NCBI GenBank assembly: GCA_046290435.1
Contig: JBKAGO010000051.1
Location: 1 to 64,000 of the forward strand
Length of the DNA: 64,000 nucleotides
Direction: 5' to 3'
Source of the DNA: CAVQUE01 sp046290435
GTDB taxonomy: Bacteria > Actinomycetota > Acidimicrobiia > Acidimicrobiales > UBA8592
Positions within the stretch are counted from its first letter, which is position 1, and every line of letters begins with the position of its first letter. Shown here in pieces: positions 1 through 9,448 of this stretch. The position numbers and the translations under genes were made by a program. The notes under the pieces were generated by a model that searched no databases, had not been told where the DNA came from, and saw nothing but the letters and a program-made list of their open reading frames with translations.

Positions 1-1
1 A

Positions 2-82
2 CGCGCACCACCACCCACGAGCCGACCGTCGCCACCCACCACGACCGCCAACGCCCCGACCCTCGCCACCCAGGCCGGCTAA
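2..82 (+). CDS. possible 3' end of a gene cut by the window edge
   Basis: A frame open from base 2 closes at TAA (80-82). The 26 codons give a Thr/Pro/Ala-rich tail with no recognisable motif. In DNA this GC-rich a short open frame is weak evidence, so this is only a candidate C-terminus. Confidence 0.2.
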   Translation, partial: RAPPPTSRPSPPTTTANAPTLATQAG

Positions 83-139
83 TGAACGGTCCGGGCTAGC
101 GTTCGAGCGCCTGGTACCGCCGAACCCGGGGAGGACGCC

Positions 140-982
140 ATGACCGACGCCATGCCCGACGCCACGACCGACACCCCATCCCTGCCCGTGTGGCACGACC
201 GGCCCCTCGCCGGGCGCGTCGTCGTGGTCACCGGTGTCGGACCGGGCCTCGGGCGCGACACCGCCCTGGCATGTGCGCGCGCCGGGGCCGACGTCGTCCT
301 CGCGGCCCGCACCGTCGAGCGCCTCGACGCCATCGCCGGAGAGATCACCGACCTCGGACAGGTGGCACTGCCCGTGGCCACCGACGTCACCGACCTCGAC
401 CAGATCGACGCCCTGGTCGCCGCCGCCGTCGAGCGGTTCGGCCGCATCGACGGGCTCGTCAACAGTGCGTTCCGTCAACCCCCGTTCGAGCGCCTGGCCG
501 ACACCCCGCTCGAGGAGTGGTACACGAGCCTCGAGATGAACTGCACCACGGCGCTGAAGATGAGCCGGGCAGTACTGCCGACGATGGTCGCCCAGGGCAG
601 CGGCGCGATCGTCAACGTCGCCACCATGTCCATCCGCCACAACAAGCCCAACCTCGGCGCCTACTCGGCGGCCAAGTCGGCGCTGACGTCCATCACCCGC
701 ACGATGGCCAAGGAGCACGGCCCCGAGGGCATCCGCGTCAACGCCGTGTGTCCGGGGTTCATCTTCGGCGACTCGGTCCGCTGGTTCCTCGACACCCAGG
801 CCCAGCAGAAGGGCACCACCTACGACGACGAGTACGACGCCGTCGCGAGCGAGATCGCGCTGCGGTTCATCCCCGACTCCGAACAGATCGCCCGCCCCAT
901 CGTGTTCCTGCTCTCCGACGGCGCCGCCGCCATCACCGGCGCCAGCCTCGACGTCAACGGCGGCCACGTCACCACCTGGTGA
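140..982 (+). CDS. SDR-family NAD(P)-dependent oxidoreductase
   Basis: A 280-residue classical short-chain dehydrogenase/reductase, probably a cytoplasmic NAD(P)H-dependent alcohol/ketone oxidoreductase. The N-terminal Rossmann nucleotide-binding motif reads TGVGPGLG (about residues 32-39). The active-site region has the YSAAKS motif (YxxxK) near residue 174, followed by GIRVNAVCPGF. The C-terminal ITGASLDVNGG is typical of the family. The ATG at 140 has a GGGGAGGA ribosome site just upstream. Substrate cannot be read from sequence. The amidohydrolase downstream lies on the same strand 67 bp away, so the two may be co-transcribed. Confidence 0.9.
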   Translation: MTDAMPDATTDTPSLPVWHDRPLAGRVVVVTGVGPGLGRDTALACARAGADVVLAARTVERLDAIAGEITDLGQVALPVATDVTDLDQIDALVAAAVERFGRIDGLVNSAFRQPPFERLADTPLEEWYTSLEMNCTTALKMSRAVLPTMVAQGSGAIVNVATMSIRHNKPNLGAYSAAKSALTSITRTMAKEHGPEGIRVNAVCPGFIFGDSVRWFLDTQAQQKGTTYDDEYDAVASEIALRFIPDSEQIARPIVFLLSDGAAAITGASLDVNGGHVTTW

Positions 983-1049
983 GCTCGTTTAGGATCCATG
1001 GATGACGCCGGCGGCGCAGCGGCTCCGGCACAGATCTTGGGGGAACGCG

Positions 1050-2732
1050 ATGGCTCACGACCTGCTCATCACCGGCGGCACCGTCGTCGACGGCACCGGG
1101 GCGCCGGGCCGCCTCGCCGATGTGGCTGTCGACGGCGACCGCATCACCGCCGTCGGCGACCTGTCCGACGCGGTGGCCGACCGCGTCATCGACGCCACGG
1201 GCAAGATCGTCAGCCCCGGCTTCGTCGATCTCCACACCCACCTCGACGCCCAGATCGGCTGGGACCCGATGCTCACCTCCTCGAGCTGGCACGGCGTCAC
1301 CACGGTGTTGATGGGCAACTGCGGCGTGACGTTCGCTCCCGCAGCTCCCGAGAACCGTCGCTATCTGGCCGAGCTCATGGAGTCGGTCGAGGACATCCCC
1401 CGCGACGCCATCCTGAACGGACTGTCGTGGGCGTGGGAGAGCTACGGCGAGTACCTCGACGCGGTCGACGAGCTCCGACCTGCGCTCAACGTCGTCGGCC
1501 TCCTGGGCCATTGCGCCACCCGGTACCACGTGATGGGCGACGCCTCGATGAGCGACGAGATGCCCACCGACGCCGAACTCGCCGCCATGGGCGACATCGC
1601 AGGCCAGGCAATCGCCGACGGTGCCGTCGGGTTCTCCACCTCGCGCATCTTGTTGCACAAGGTTCCCGACGGTCGCCACGTCCCTGGGACCCACGCCCCC
1701 ATTGCCGAGTACGTCGCCATCGCCGAGGCCATGCAGGCCGCCGGCGGCGGCCTCTTCCAGGGCGTGTTCGACTTCCAGACCAAGGTCCGCCACGAGTTCG
1801 AGCTCATGGAGGCTGTGGCCGACACCGGGAGTCCCGTGCTCTTCAGCGGCGGCGTCGGCGACGGTGGCGCCGATGCGGTGGCCCGCCAGGCGCGTTGGTT
1901 CGCCGCCCAGGCCGACGCCGGGCGCGACGTGTCGGCCATCGTCCAGTCCCGCCCCGGCGGGGTGCTCGCCGGGCTCGCACAGGTCATGCCCGTGGCCTCG
2001 CCTGCTTGGAAGGCCCTGGCCGAGCTGCCCGACCCGGCGGCGCGGTACGCGGCATTGCGCGACGACGCCACCCGGGCGACGCTGCTCGCCGAGGGCATCG
2101 CCGCAGGCACCTGGTACGACCCGGCCCACATCCACCCCCTGGGCCCGGGCGAGCGCCCCGACTACGCCGTCGACGCCGACGCGAAGTCGCTCGCCGAACT
2201 CGCGGCCGACGCAGGCGTGCACCCGGTCGAGCTCATCGTCGACCGGCTCCTCGAGAGCGAGGGGCGCGAGCTGTTCAACGTGTGGTTCTTCAACCGCAAC
2301 CGCGAGAGCCTCGCCGCGTACCTGGCGCTCGACGCCGTGGTGCCCGGTCTCGGCGACGCGGGCGCGCACGTCGGCCAGATCTGCGATGCCGACGCCACGA
2401 CGTTCGTCCTGAGCTACTGGACCCGCGACCGGGGCCATGTCGGCCTGGCCGAGGCGGTCCGCAAGCTCACCTCGCAGTCCGCACGGATCCTGGGGCTGCG
2501 GGAGCGGGGCGAGGTGCGCCCCGGGTGGTACGCAGACCTCAACGTCTTCGACCTCGAACGTCTCGCGGCGCGCTATCCGAGCTACGTCAACGACTTCCCC
2601 GACGGCAAGGGCCGCTTCATCGTGCGCTCCGACGGCTATGCCGCGACCATCGTCAACGGCGAGGTCGTCGTCGAGGAGGGCGAGCACACCGGCGCCCGCC
2701 CGGGTGCGGTGCTGCGCGAGTTCGCCCGCTGA
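1050..2732 (+). CDS. N-acyl-D-amino-acid deacylase-type amidohydrolase
   Basis: A 560-residue metal-dependent amidohydrolase resembling D-aminoacylases/dihydroorotase-like hydrolases. It opens with the family signature LLITGGTVVDGTGAPG. The metal-binding strand GFVDLHTHLDAQ (HxHxD) follows, then GVTTVLMGNCGV, typical of N-acyl-D-amino-acid deacylases. The C-terminal LGDAGAHVG fits the catalytic Asp strand. I chose the ATG at 1050, preceded by a run of G at 1039-1043; an in-frame start at 1002 would add 16 unconserved residues. The physiological substrate is unknown; actinobacterial homologues are often numerous and poorly characterised. Confidence 0.85.
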   Translation: MAHDLLITGGTVVDGTGAPGRLADVAVDGDRITAVGDLSDAVADRVIDATGKIVSPGFVDLHTHLDAQIGWDPMLTSSSWHGVTTVLMGNCGVTFAPAAPENRRYLAELMESVEDIPRDAILNGLSWAWESYGEYLDAVDELRPALNVVGLLGHCATRYHVMGDASMSDEMPTDAELAAMGDIAGQAIADGAVGFSTSRILLHKVPDGRHVPGTHAPIAEYVAIAEAMQAAGGGLFQGVFDFQTKVRHEFELMEAVADTGSPVLFSGGVGDGGADAVARQARWFAAQADAGRDVSAIVQSRPGGVLAGLAQVMPVASPAWKALAELPDPAARYAALRDDATRATLLAEGIAAGTWYDPAHIHPLGPGERPDYAVDADAKSLAELAADAGVHPVELIVDRLLESEGRELFNVWFFNRNRESLAAYLALDAVVPGLGDAGAHVGQICDADATTFVLSYWTRDRGHVGLAEAVRKLTSQSARILGLRERGEVRPGWYADLNVFDLERLAARYPSYVNDFPDGKGRFIVRSDGYAATIVNGEVVVEEGEHTGARPGAVLREFAR

Positions 2733-2736
2733 GTCG

Positions 2737-2799
2737 CAGCCGGCGCAGCCGGCGCAGCCGGCGCAGCCGGCCCGGCCGGCGCAGCTGGCCCGGCCGGCA
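2737..2799 (+). repeat. nonamer tandem repeat (7 units)
   Basis: Seven 9-bp units derived from CAGCCGGCG run head to tail. Three are identical (2737, 2746, 2755) and four diverge (CAGCCGGCC, CGGCCGGCG, CAGCTGGCC, CGGCCGGCA). The array starts 5 bp after the amidohydrolase stop codon. It can fold GC-rich hairpins and may act in 3'-end formation, or be a variable minisatellite. Confidence 0.8.
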
Positions 2800-2992
2800 C
2801 TGCTGACTCATCGCATCGTGTGCACGGCCGAACTGCTCGCGCCCTCTCGGGCTGCTCAGTAGCAATTTTCCGGCCATACCGCCACAAATCACTCAACAAA
2901 TAGTCCCATCGGTCCGAAAGACAGTCATCAAGTGTGGATGGCCGATGGTTCTTTCGGCCCCCACGCCCCGACGGTGAACGGTGGGAGGCCCC

Positions 2993-5458
2993 GTGGACGA
3001 CATGGAAGAGATCGTGCAGGATTTCCTCGTCGAGTGCTACGAGATGCTCGATCAGCTCGACGAGTCCTTCGTCATGCTGGAGGAGAATCCCGCCGACTCG
3101 ATCGTCCTCGGCAGCATCTTCCGAGTGCTCCACACCATCAAGGGCACCTGCAGCTTCCTCGGCTTCTCCAACCTCGAGCACGTCTCCCACAAGGGAGAGA
3201 ACCTGCTCAGCCTGCTGCGTGACGCCAAGCTGGCCCTCGACACCGAGATCACCGACGCGCTCCTCGCGACCGTCGACGCCATTCGCGAGTACCTCGCCGT
3301 CATCGAGAGCACCGGCACCGACGAAGGGCCGAGCAACGACGCGCTCATCGCCACCCTCGTCGCCCTGGCGGAGCCGTCGGCGACACCCGCCGCTGCGGTC
3401 GAGACCGACGCCGCTTCCGACGCGATGGCCGTTTCCGAGACCGACGCCGACGACACCGCCGACGCCGACGCCGACGCCGACGATGCCGCAGTGCTCGACG
3501 CCGCAGTCGCCACCGCGACCGCCACCACCGGCGGCGACGCCGACGCCGACGAGGCCTCGGCCACCGAGACCGAGAGCAAGACCGAAGACGACACGGCCGA
3601 TGGCGCCGATGCCGCGTCGTCCACCCCCCGCATCGGTGACCTCCTCGTCGAGGCATCCGCCGCCGACCGCACCACCGTCGAGATCGCGGCCGTCGAGCAG
3701 GAGTTCGGCGATCGGCGTCGCATCGGCGAGATCCTCGTCGGCGCCGGCGAGGTCGCCGAGAGCGACGTGGCCGGCGCCGTCACCCAACAGCAGGCCAGCC
3801 GCTCCGGTGCCGCAGACAGCACCGTCCGCGTCGACGTCGCCGTCCTCGACGACCTGATGAACCTCGTCGGCGAGCTCGTGCTCACCCGGAACGAGATCGT
3901 CCAGCAGGTCACCTTGAATCCCGACGGCGCCATGAACGCATCGGCCCAACGGCTCAACATGATCACCTCCGAGCTCCAGGAAGGGGTGATGAAGACCCGG
4001 ATGCAGCCCATCGGCAACGTCTGGAGCAAACTGCCCCGCGTCGTGCGCGATCTCGCGAACCAGTGCCACAAGAAGGTTCGCATCGAGATGAGCGGCAAGG
4101 AGACCGAACTCGACAAGACGATCATCGAGGCGATCAAGGATCCCCTCACCCACATCGTGCGCAACACCGTCGACCACGGCATCGAAGCACCCCCCGAACG
4201 CGCCGCCGCCGGCAAGGAGGTCGAGGGCGTGTTGCGCCTCGAGGCGGGCCACGAGGGCGGCCAGGTGATCATCGAGATCACCGACGACGGGGCGGGTATC
4301 GATCTCGACAAGATCAAGGCGAAGGCCGTCGAACGTGGTCTCGTTCGCCCCGAGAGCGCCGCCAAGATGAGCGACGTCGAGGCCACCCATCTGATCTTCC
4401 ACCCGGGGCTCTCCACCGCGAAGGCCGTCACCAATGTCTCGGGCCGCGGCGTCGGCATGGACGTCGTCAAGACGAACATCGAAAAGATCGGCGGATCGGT
4501 CGAGGTGCGCACCGCCCCCGGGCAGGGCACCACGTTCAAGATCAAGATCCCGTTGACCCTGGCGATCGTCCCCGCGCTGATCATCGGCTGCGACGGTCGC
4601 CGCTATGCCATCCCCCAGATCAGTCTGGTGGAGCTCGTCCGGGTGGATGCCGACGAGACGGGCAAGGGCATCGAATCGGTGCACGGGGCCCCGGTGTTCC
4701 GCCTGCGTGGACGGCTGCTGCCGGTGGTCGACCTCCGCCGGGAGCTCGGGCTCGAAGCCGGGGAGCAACCTGCCGGCGACATGGTCGTCGTGCACGCCGA
4801 GGACCGCCAGTTCGGGCTCCTCGTCGACGACATCTTCGAGACCCAGGAGATCGTCGTCAAGCCCCTCAGCGCCGTGGTGCAGGAGCTCGACATCTTCTCC
4901 GGCGCCACCATTCTCGGCGACGGCCGTGTCGCCCTCATCGTCGACGTGCTGGGCCTCGGCCACCAGGCCAGCATCTTCGCCGCACGCGGCGAGGGCACGA
5001 CCAAGCACGATCGAGACCACGTGACCGAGACGACCGACGAGCACCAGACGCTGCTGTTGTTGGCCGCAGGCGGCGACCGCCGGGTGGCGATGCCGCTGGC
5101 GGACGTGGCCCGTCTCGAGGAGTTCGCCGGCTCGGCGATCGAGTCCACCGGCTACCGCGACGTCGTGCAGTATCGCGACAGCATCATGCCGCTGATCGAC
5201 CTCGCCTCCGAGCTCGGCTACGGCGGCGCCGGGCTCTCCAACCGGACCGGGACGCTGTCGGTCGTCGTCGTCGACCATCTCGGCACCGACATCGGCCTGG
5301 TCATCGACGAGGTCCTCGACATCGTCGACCAACGAATCGTGCCCATGGGCGGCACCGGGCTGGTGGTCCATGGCCGGGTCACCGAACTGCTCGACGTCGC
5401 CACCCTTCCGAGCCTCGCTGCAATCGCACGTGAGCGCCAGCTGATCGGAGTGTCATGA
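2993..5458 (+). CDS. cheA: chemotaxis histidine kinase CheA with two CheW-like domains
   Basis: Core kinase of a chemotaxis array, 821 residues from GTG 2993 (GGGAGG at 2983-2988; a GTG at 2981 lacks a site). Domains in order: Hpt with LHTIKGTCSF (phospho-acceptor His47); an Asp/Ala/Thr-rich acidic linker (~115-205) encoded by GACGCC repeats; a small RIGEILVGAGEV segment resembling MshEN/PilB-type N-domains; dimerisation helix pair (VLDDLMNLVGELVLTRNEI); HATPase with N-box HIVRNTVDHGIE, DDGAGID and GRGVGMDVV; then two successive CheW-like domains (P5) instead of the usual one. It overlaps cheW by ATGA, implying translational coupling. It should phosphorylate a CheY encoded elsewhere; none is in the window. 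Confidence 0.93.
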   Translation: MDDMEEIVQDFLVECYEMLDQLDESFVMLEENPADSIVLGSIFRVLHTIKGTCSFLGFSNLEHVSHKGENLLSLLRDAKLALDTEITDALLATVDAIREYLAVIESTGTDEGPSNDALIATLVALAEPSATPAAAVETDAASDAMAVSETDADDTADADADADDAAVLDAAVATATATTGGDADADEASATETESKTEDDTADGADAASSTPRIGDLLVEASAADRTTVEIAAVEQEFGDRRRIGEILVGAGEVAESDVAGAVTQQQASRSGAADSTVRVDVAVLDDLMNLVGELVLTRNEIVQQVTLNPDGAMNASAQRLNMITSELQEGVMKTRMQPIGNVWSKLPRVVRDLANQCHKKVRIEMSGKETELDKTIIEAIKDPLTHIVRNTVDHGIEAPPERAAAGKEVEGVLRLEAGHEGGQVIIEITDDGAGIDLDKIKAKAVERGLVRPESAAKMSDVEATHLIFHPGLSTAKAVTNVSGRGVGMDVVKTNIEKIGGSVEVRTAPGQGTTFKIKIPLTLAIVPALIIGCDGRRYAIPQISLVELVRVDADETGKGIESVHGAPVFRLRGRLLPVVDLRRELGLEAGEQPAGDMVVVHAEDRQFGLLVDDIFETQEIVVKPLSAVVQELDIFSGATILGDGRVALIVDVLGLGHQASIFAARGEGTTKHDRDHVTETTDEHQTLLLLAAGGDRRVAMPLADVARLEEFAGSAIESTGYRDVVQYRDSIMPLIDLASELGYGGAGLSNRTGTLSVVVVDHLGTDIGLVIDEVLDIVDQRIVPMGGTGLVVHGRVTELLDVATLPSLAAIARERQLIGVS

Positions 5459-5952
5459 CCGCCACCACCGCAGACTCCCCGAACGCTGCCGCAGCGCTGC
5501 GCGGCAACGGACGCCAGCTCTGCACCTGCCGCGTCGGGGAGCTCCTCCTCGGTATCGACGTGCTGATCATCCAGGAGGTCCTCCACCACAGCGAGGTCAC
5601 CGAGATCCCGCGAACGTCACCGGCGATCGCCGGCCTCATCAACCTGCGCGGCCAGATCGCCACGGCGATCGACCTGCGCGTCCGTCTCGGCGTGGAGCGA
5701 ACCGAAGGCAGCGACGTCGTGCAGATCGTCGTGCGACACCACGGTGAGCCCGTGAGCCTCCTCGTCGACGAGATCGGTGACGTCATGACCGTCGACATCG
5801 ACATCTTCGAACCGCCGCCGGAAACCATCACCGGCGTCGCCCGCGACATCGTCACCGGCGCCTACAAGCTCGAAGACGAACTCCTGTTGACCTTCGACGT
5901 CGACAGGGCCATTTCCGCCAGCAACAGCCAGACCGAAGGATCAGCGCGATGA
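5455..5952 (+). CDS. cheW: chemotaxis coupling protein CheW
   Basis: A 165-residue single-domain CheW adaptor that links receptors to CheA. Recognisable strands include LGIDVLIIQEVL, TSPAIAGLINLRGQIATAID and SLLVDEIGDVM, the usual CheW fold. Start and stop both overlap neighbours by ATGA (with cheA at 5455-5458, with the receptor at 5949-5952), so the three genes form one translationally coupled unit. Confidence 0.95.
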   Translation: MTATTADSPNAAAALRGNGRQLCTCRVGELLLGIDVLIIQEVLHHSEVTEIPRTSPAIAGLINLRGQIATAIDLRVRLGVERTEGSDVVQIVVRHHGEPVSLLVDEIGDVMTVDIDIFEPPPETITGVARDIVTGAYKLEDELLLTFDVDRAISASNSQTEGSAR

Positions 5953-7802
5953 GCACCACCAACTGGGACCTCGCCATGGCCGAGTTCGAGGCCAACGAAA
6001 CCGATTTCGCGGACGACCCCTTCACGGGTGCCGTCTCGGCGCCGGCCTCCACCGACGACACCGCACCCGCCAAGGGCGCCCTCGACCGAGCGCCCGCCCC
6101 GGCCCACGACGCTGCACCCACCAACGTCCGCGACACGAGCACCCCGCCGGCGCCGGCGCCGGCCGCAGAACCGCGCGAACGGGCCGTCGAGACGAAGCCC
6201 CGACCGAGCACCAATCCGACGAAGACCAGTTCGTCCGGCTTTGCGGCGGTCACCGCCGCACCGACGGGCGGGCGGCGCTCCATGACGATCCGGACGCGGC
6301 TGATCGCACTCGTGGTCGTGCTCCTCACCGCGCTCCTCGCCGTGTCGATCATCGGCCTGCGAGCGGCCTCGAACGTCACCTCGGACGTTGCGCTGCTGCG
6401 GGAGAACACGGTCCCGGCCACGTTGCTCCTCCTCAACGTCGATCGCGACGCGTATCAGGCACAGCTGGCTGCCGAGCGCGCGGCGTTGATGCCGGCAGGC
6501 GAGAGTCGGGACGAACAGATCGCATCATTCACGGAGAACTCCGGCCAGACCGGTGAGCGATTCGCGCTCTTCCAGGAGGCCGCCATCGGCCTCGAAGGCG
6601 AAGACGTTCTGATCGAGGAGTTCCTCGCGCTGCGAAGCCAGTGGATGACCGAAGTCGAGCTACTGCTGTCCACCTCACTGGCTGCGAACGAGGCCCAGGC
6701 TGCTGCGGCGAACCCCGGAGAGGACGCGACCGCAGCGACCCGCCGCGACGCCGCTGCTGCGGCCGACGCCGCCCAGGCGACAGCAGCAGCACAGCTCACC
6801 AGCACCCAGGCCGCGTTCGAGACGATGCGGGAACGGGTGGACGTGCTCCAGGAGCCGCTCTACGAGGCCAAGACGGCCGAGGTGCTCGAGGAGATCCAGG
6901 GGGGCGCCGAAGGCGTCACCCGCACGATCACCATGACCCTCATCGGCGGCGTGATCATGAGCATCCTGGCAGCGTGGTTCATCTCCCGTTCGATCACCCG
7001 CTCGATGGTCGACCGCTCGACGTCGCTCGAGGCAGCATCGAGCGCCCTGGGCGCAGCGGGAGCCGGGCTCGGACGAGCCATGGAGACCACGGTGCATCGA
7101 GTCGGCGACGTCGCAGCGACGTCGGAGTCGGTCAAGGGCAACATCACGTCCGTCGGCACCGCCATCGACGGGCTGTCGCAGTCGATCGAGGAGATCTCCC
7201 GGCAGGCCACGCGGGCCTCGGTCGTCGCGTCCGATGCCGCCCGCGACACCGAGGCGACCAATGCCACGGTGGCCAAGCTCGGCGACTCCAGCGCCGAGAT
7301 CGGCGAGGTCATCGAGGTCATCACCTCCATCGCCAAGCAGACCAACCTGTTGGCTCTCAACGCGACGATCGAGGCCGCTCGCGCCGGCGAGGCCGGCAAG
7401 GGATTCGCCGTCGTCGCCAACGAGGTCAAGGAACTCGCGAAGCAGACCTCGGCAGCAACCGACCAGATCTCCGAACGCATCGCGGCGATCCAGTCCGACA
7501 CGGTCGAGTCCGTCTCGGCCATCGGGGCCATCACCGCCGTCATCGACGAGATCGCCGCCATCCAGACGTCCATAGCGAGCGCGGTGGAGCAGCAGACCGC
7601 TGCCGCCGGCGAGATCGTGCGCAGCGTGGGGTTGGCGATCGACGGAACCGGTCAGATCTCGACCGCCGTGCAGTCGGTCGCCGCCGCCAACCGTGAGGCC
7701 CTGGCGGAGATCGACACGACACGAGCGGCCGCCAACGAACTGCAGTTCGTGGCCGCCGACCTCCGCTCCCTCACCAGCGGAACCGGCCCGACCCTTCCGT
7801 GA
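5949..7802 (+). CDS. methyl-accepting chemotaxis protein (receptor 1)
   Basis: A 617-residue transmembrane chemoreceptor. An unusual Ala/Pro/Thr-rich cytoplasmic N-terminal extension (about 1-110) precedes TM1 (~118-137). A helical periplasmic sensor of ~185 residues follows, then TM2 (~327-347). The C-terminal signalling domain has the hairpin tip IAKQTNLLALNATIEAARAG at ~460. No clear HAMP domain is visible after TM2. The hairpin region is nearly identical in protein and DNA to the next gene. It is ATGA-coupled to cheW, so it is probably the dedicated receptor of this CheA. The ligand is unknown. Confidence 0.93.
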   Translation: MSTTNWDLAMAEFEANETDFADDPFTGAVSAPASTDDTAPAKGALDRAPAPAHDAAPTNVRDTSTPPAPAPAAEPRERAVETKPRPSTNPTKTSSSGFAAVTAAPTGGRRSMTIRTRLIALVVVLLTALLAVSIIGLRAASNVTSDVALLRENTVPATLLLLNVDRDAYQAQLAAERAALMPAGESRDEQIASFTENSGQTGERFALFQEAAIGLEGEDVLIEEFLALRSQWMTEVELLLSTSLAANEAQAAAANPGEDATAATRRDAAAAADAAQATAAAQLTSTQAAFETMRERVDVLQEPLYEAKTAEVLEEIQGGAEGVTRTITMTLIGGVIMSILAAWFISRSITRSMVDRSTSLEAASSALGAAGAGLGRAMETTVHRVGDVAATSESVKGNITSVGTAIDGLSQSIEEISRQATRASVVASDAARDTEATNATVAKLGDSSAEIGEVIEVITSIAKQTNLLALNATIEAARAGEAGKGFAVVANEVKELAKQTSAATDQISERIAAIQSDTVESVSAIGAITAVIDEIAAIQTSIASAVEQQTAAAGEIVRSVGLAIDGTGQISTAVQSVAAANREALAEIDTTRAAANELQFVAADLRSLTSGTGPTLP

Positions 7803-7872
7803 GCCTCCTGCTCTCCCCCAACCGATCCCATCCCTCGATGCCCAGCACGCCTGTTGCCCAAGGAGCACTGCC

Positions 7873-9360
7873 ATGGCCCTCCCATCCATCTCACGGCTGA
7901 GCCTGCGCTCGGCACTGTTCGCCCTCGCGGCGATCGTCGGCCTGGCTGTTGCTGCATCGGTCCTGGTGGTCAACCACCAGATGAACGCGGTGGAGGATGC
8001 GCACAAGGATCTGGAGGCCGCCCAGACCAGGTCGGCGACCGCGCGTGACGTGTCCGCTGCCCTCACGGTCCAGCAGGCGCTCCAGGCCGAGTACGCCATC
8101 ACCAAGGATCCGGCGCTGTTGGTGACCTTCGAGGAAACGGCGTCCACCTCGTTCGCCAGCCTCGACGACCTGGTCGCCAACCACGAGGGCAGCGCCGAGA
8201 TCGAGCGGATCGCAACCGAGGTCGCTGCGCTCGACGTCACGCACGACGCTGTGATCTTCGACCAGATGGTCCCTGCGTTCGAAGCCGGCGACGAAGCCGC
8301 CGGCCTGGCGTTCCTGGCCGAGGGCCAGGTCGTCCTCGACGGTCTGCTGGCACTGGTCGACGAGATGATCGGTGTCCTCGACGGCGAGGCCGCCGCGTTC
8401 GACGACGCCATGACCGACTCGGTGAACGCCGCAGCAACGGTCTCGATCATCATCGGGCTCGCAACGCTGGCGACTGCCGCTGCGGCGACGTTCGCCACCT
8501 ACCGGTTCACCCTCCGACGCTTCGGTACGAGCATGCGGACGATGGACGAGGCCCGTAGCAGCCTCCGCCAGATCAACGACTCACTGCTCGCCAAGGCGCA
8601 GACGACCGAACGCGACGTGAGCGCGATCGCCGTTGTCTCCGCCGATGCGACCAGCCACATGAGCGAGTTCGCGCATGCCGTCGAGGACATGTCCTCGGCC
8701 ATCGCCGAGATCTCGAACAGCTCGTCGATGGCCAGTTCGGTGGCCGTCACAGCGGTGCGCCGTGCCGAGGACACCAACGCCACGGTCGCCAAGCTGGGCG
8801 ACTCCAGCGCCGAGATCGGCGAGGTCATCGAGGTCATCACCTCCATCGCCAAACAGACCAACATGTTGGCCCTGAACGCGACGATCGAGGCGGCCCGCGC
8901 CGGCGAGGCCGGCAAGGGATTCGCCGTCGTGGCCAACGAGGTCAAAGAGCTCGCCAAGCAGACCTCGGCAGCCACCGACCAGATCTCCGAACGCATCGCG
9001 TCCATCCAGTCCGACACCAGGGAATCGGTGCAGGCAATCGAGGAGATCGGCAACATCATCGGCCAGATCGCCGAGATCCAGACCTCGGTGGCGGCCGCAG
9101 TCACCGAACAGGAAGCCGTGACCAGCCAGATGGGCGCCACCGTCCGTGCGGTGGACTCCGGTATCTCGGGACTCTCGGAGCGCACCGCAGCGCTGGCCCG
9201 CGCCGCGACCGAGACCGCCGAGTTGGGCGCCGATGCGGCCGCTCGCACCGGCTCGCTCGAACAGGTCCGCGAGGATCTCGGTCAGGCCATCGGCGAGCGG
9301 GAGACGAGCAACAACCGCACGTTCCGCCGTCCCCGGATCCCCGTGCCCGCCCGAGCCTGA
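7873..9360 (+). CDS. methyl-accepting chemotaxis protein (receptor 2)
   Basis: A 495-residue chemoreceptor. The start is ATG 7873 with AAGGAG at 7859-7864; upstream in-frame codons overlap receptor 1 and are rejected. TM1 lies at ~16-36 (LFALAAIVGLAVAASVLVV), then a short helical sensor, then TM2 at ~195-217. The signalling hairpin reads IAKQTNMLALNATIEAARAG. It lacks the long N-terminal extension of receptor 1, and no standard HAMP is evident. It lies 70 bp downstream of receptor 1 on the same strand, so it is probably in the same transcript. The shared signalling tip suggests both receptors feed one CheA array. Confidence 0.93.
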   Translation: MALPSISRLSLRSALFALAAIVGLAVAASVLVVNHQMNAVEDAHKDLEAAQTRSATARDVSAALTVQQALQAEYAITKDPALLVTFEETASTSFASLDDLVANHEGSAEIERIATEVAALDVTHDAVIFDQMVPAFEAGDEAAGLAFLAEGQVVLDGLLALVDEMIGVLDGEAAAFDDAMTDSVNAAATVSIIIGLATLATAAAATFATYRFTLRRFGTSMRTMDEARSSLRQINDSLLAKAQTTERDVSAIAVVSADATSHMSEFAHAVEDMSSAIAEISNSSSMASSVAVTAVRRAEDTNATVAKLGDSSAEIGEVIEVITSIAKQTNMLALNATIEAARAGEAGKGFAVVANEVKELAKQTSAATDQISERIASIQSDTRESVQAIEEIGNIIGQIAEIQTSVAAAVTEQEAVTSQMGATVRAVDSGISGLSERTAALARAATETAELGADAAARTGSLEQVREDLGQAIGERETSNNRTFRRPRIPVPARA

Positions 9361-9448
9361 GTGGCCGGCCGACAGACCATGGGTGTCGGGCCCGCGTGCT
9401 TCTTCGATCTCGTCGGTGGTGGGCGAGATCGGAGAAGCCGCAGGGCCC

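Noticed and set aside
2926..2948. Possible flagellar sigma-28 site (GCCGATGG) before cheA
   Set aside because: Only the -10-like half matches; no TAAA-type -35 at 15 bp spacing.
3370..3620. GACGCC-rich tract in cheA and similar GCATCG tract at 20080-20165 as CRISPR or satellite arrays
   Set aside because: Both lie in frame inside genes and encode acidic Asp/Ala linkers; there are no spacers.
2636..5371. Minus-strand 911-codon frame opposite cheA
   Set aside because: Antisense of an unambiguous CheA with all kinase motifs; composition is typical of a shadow frame.
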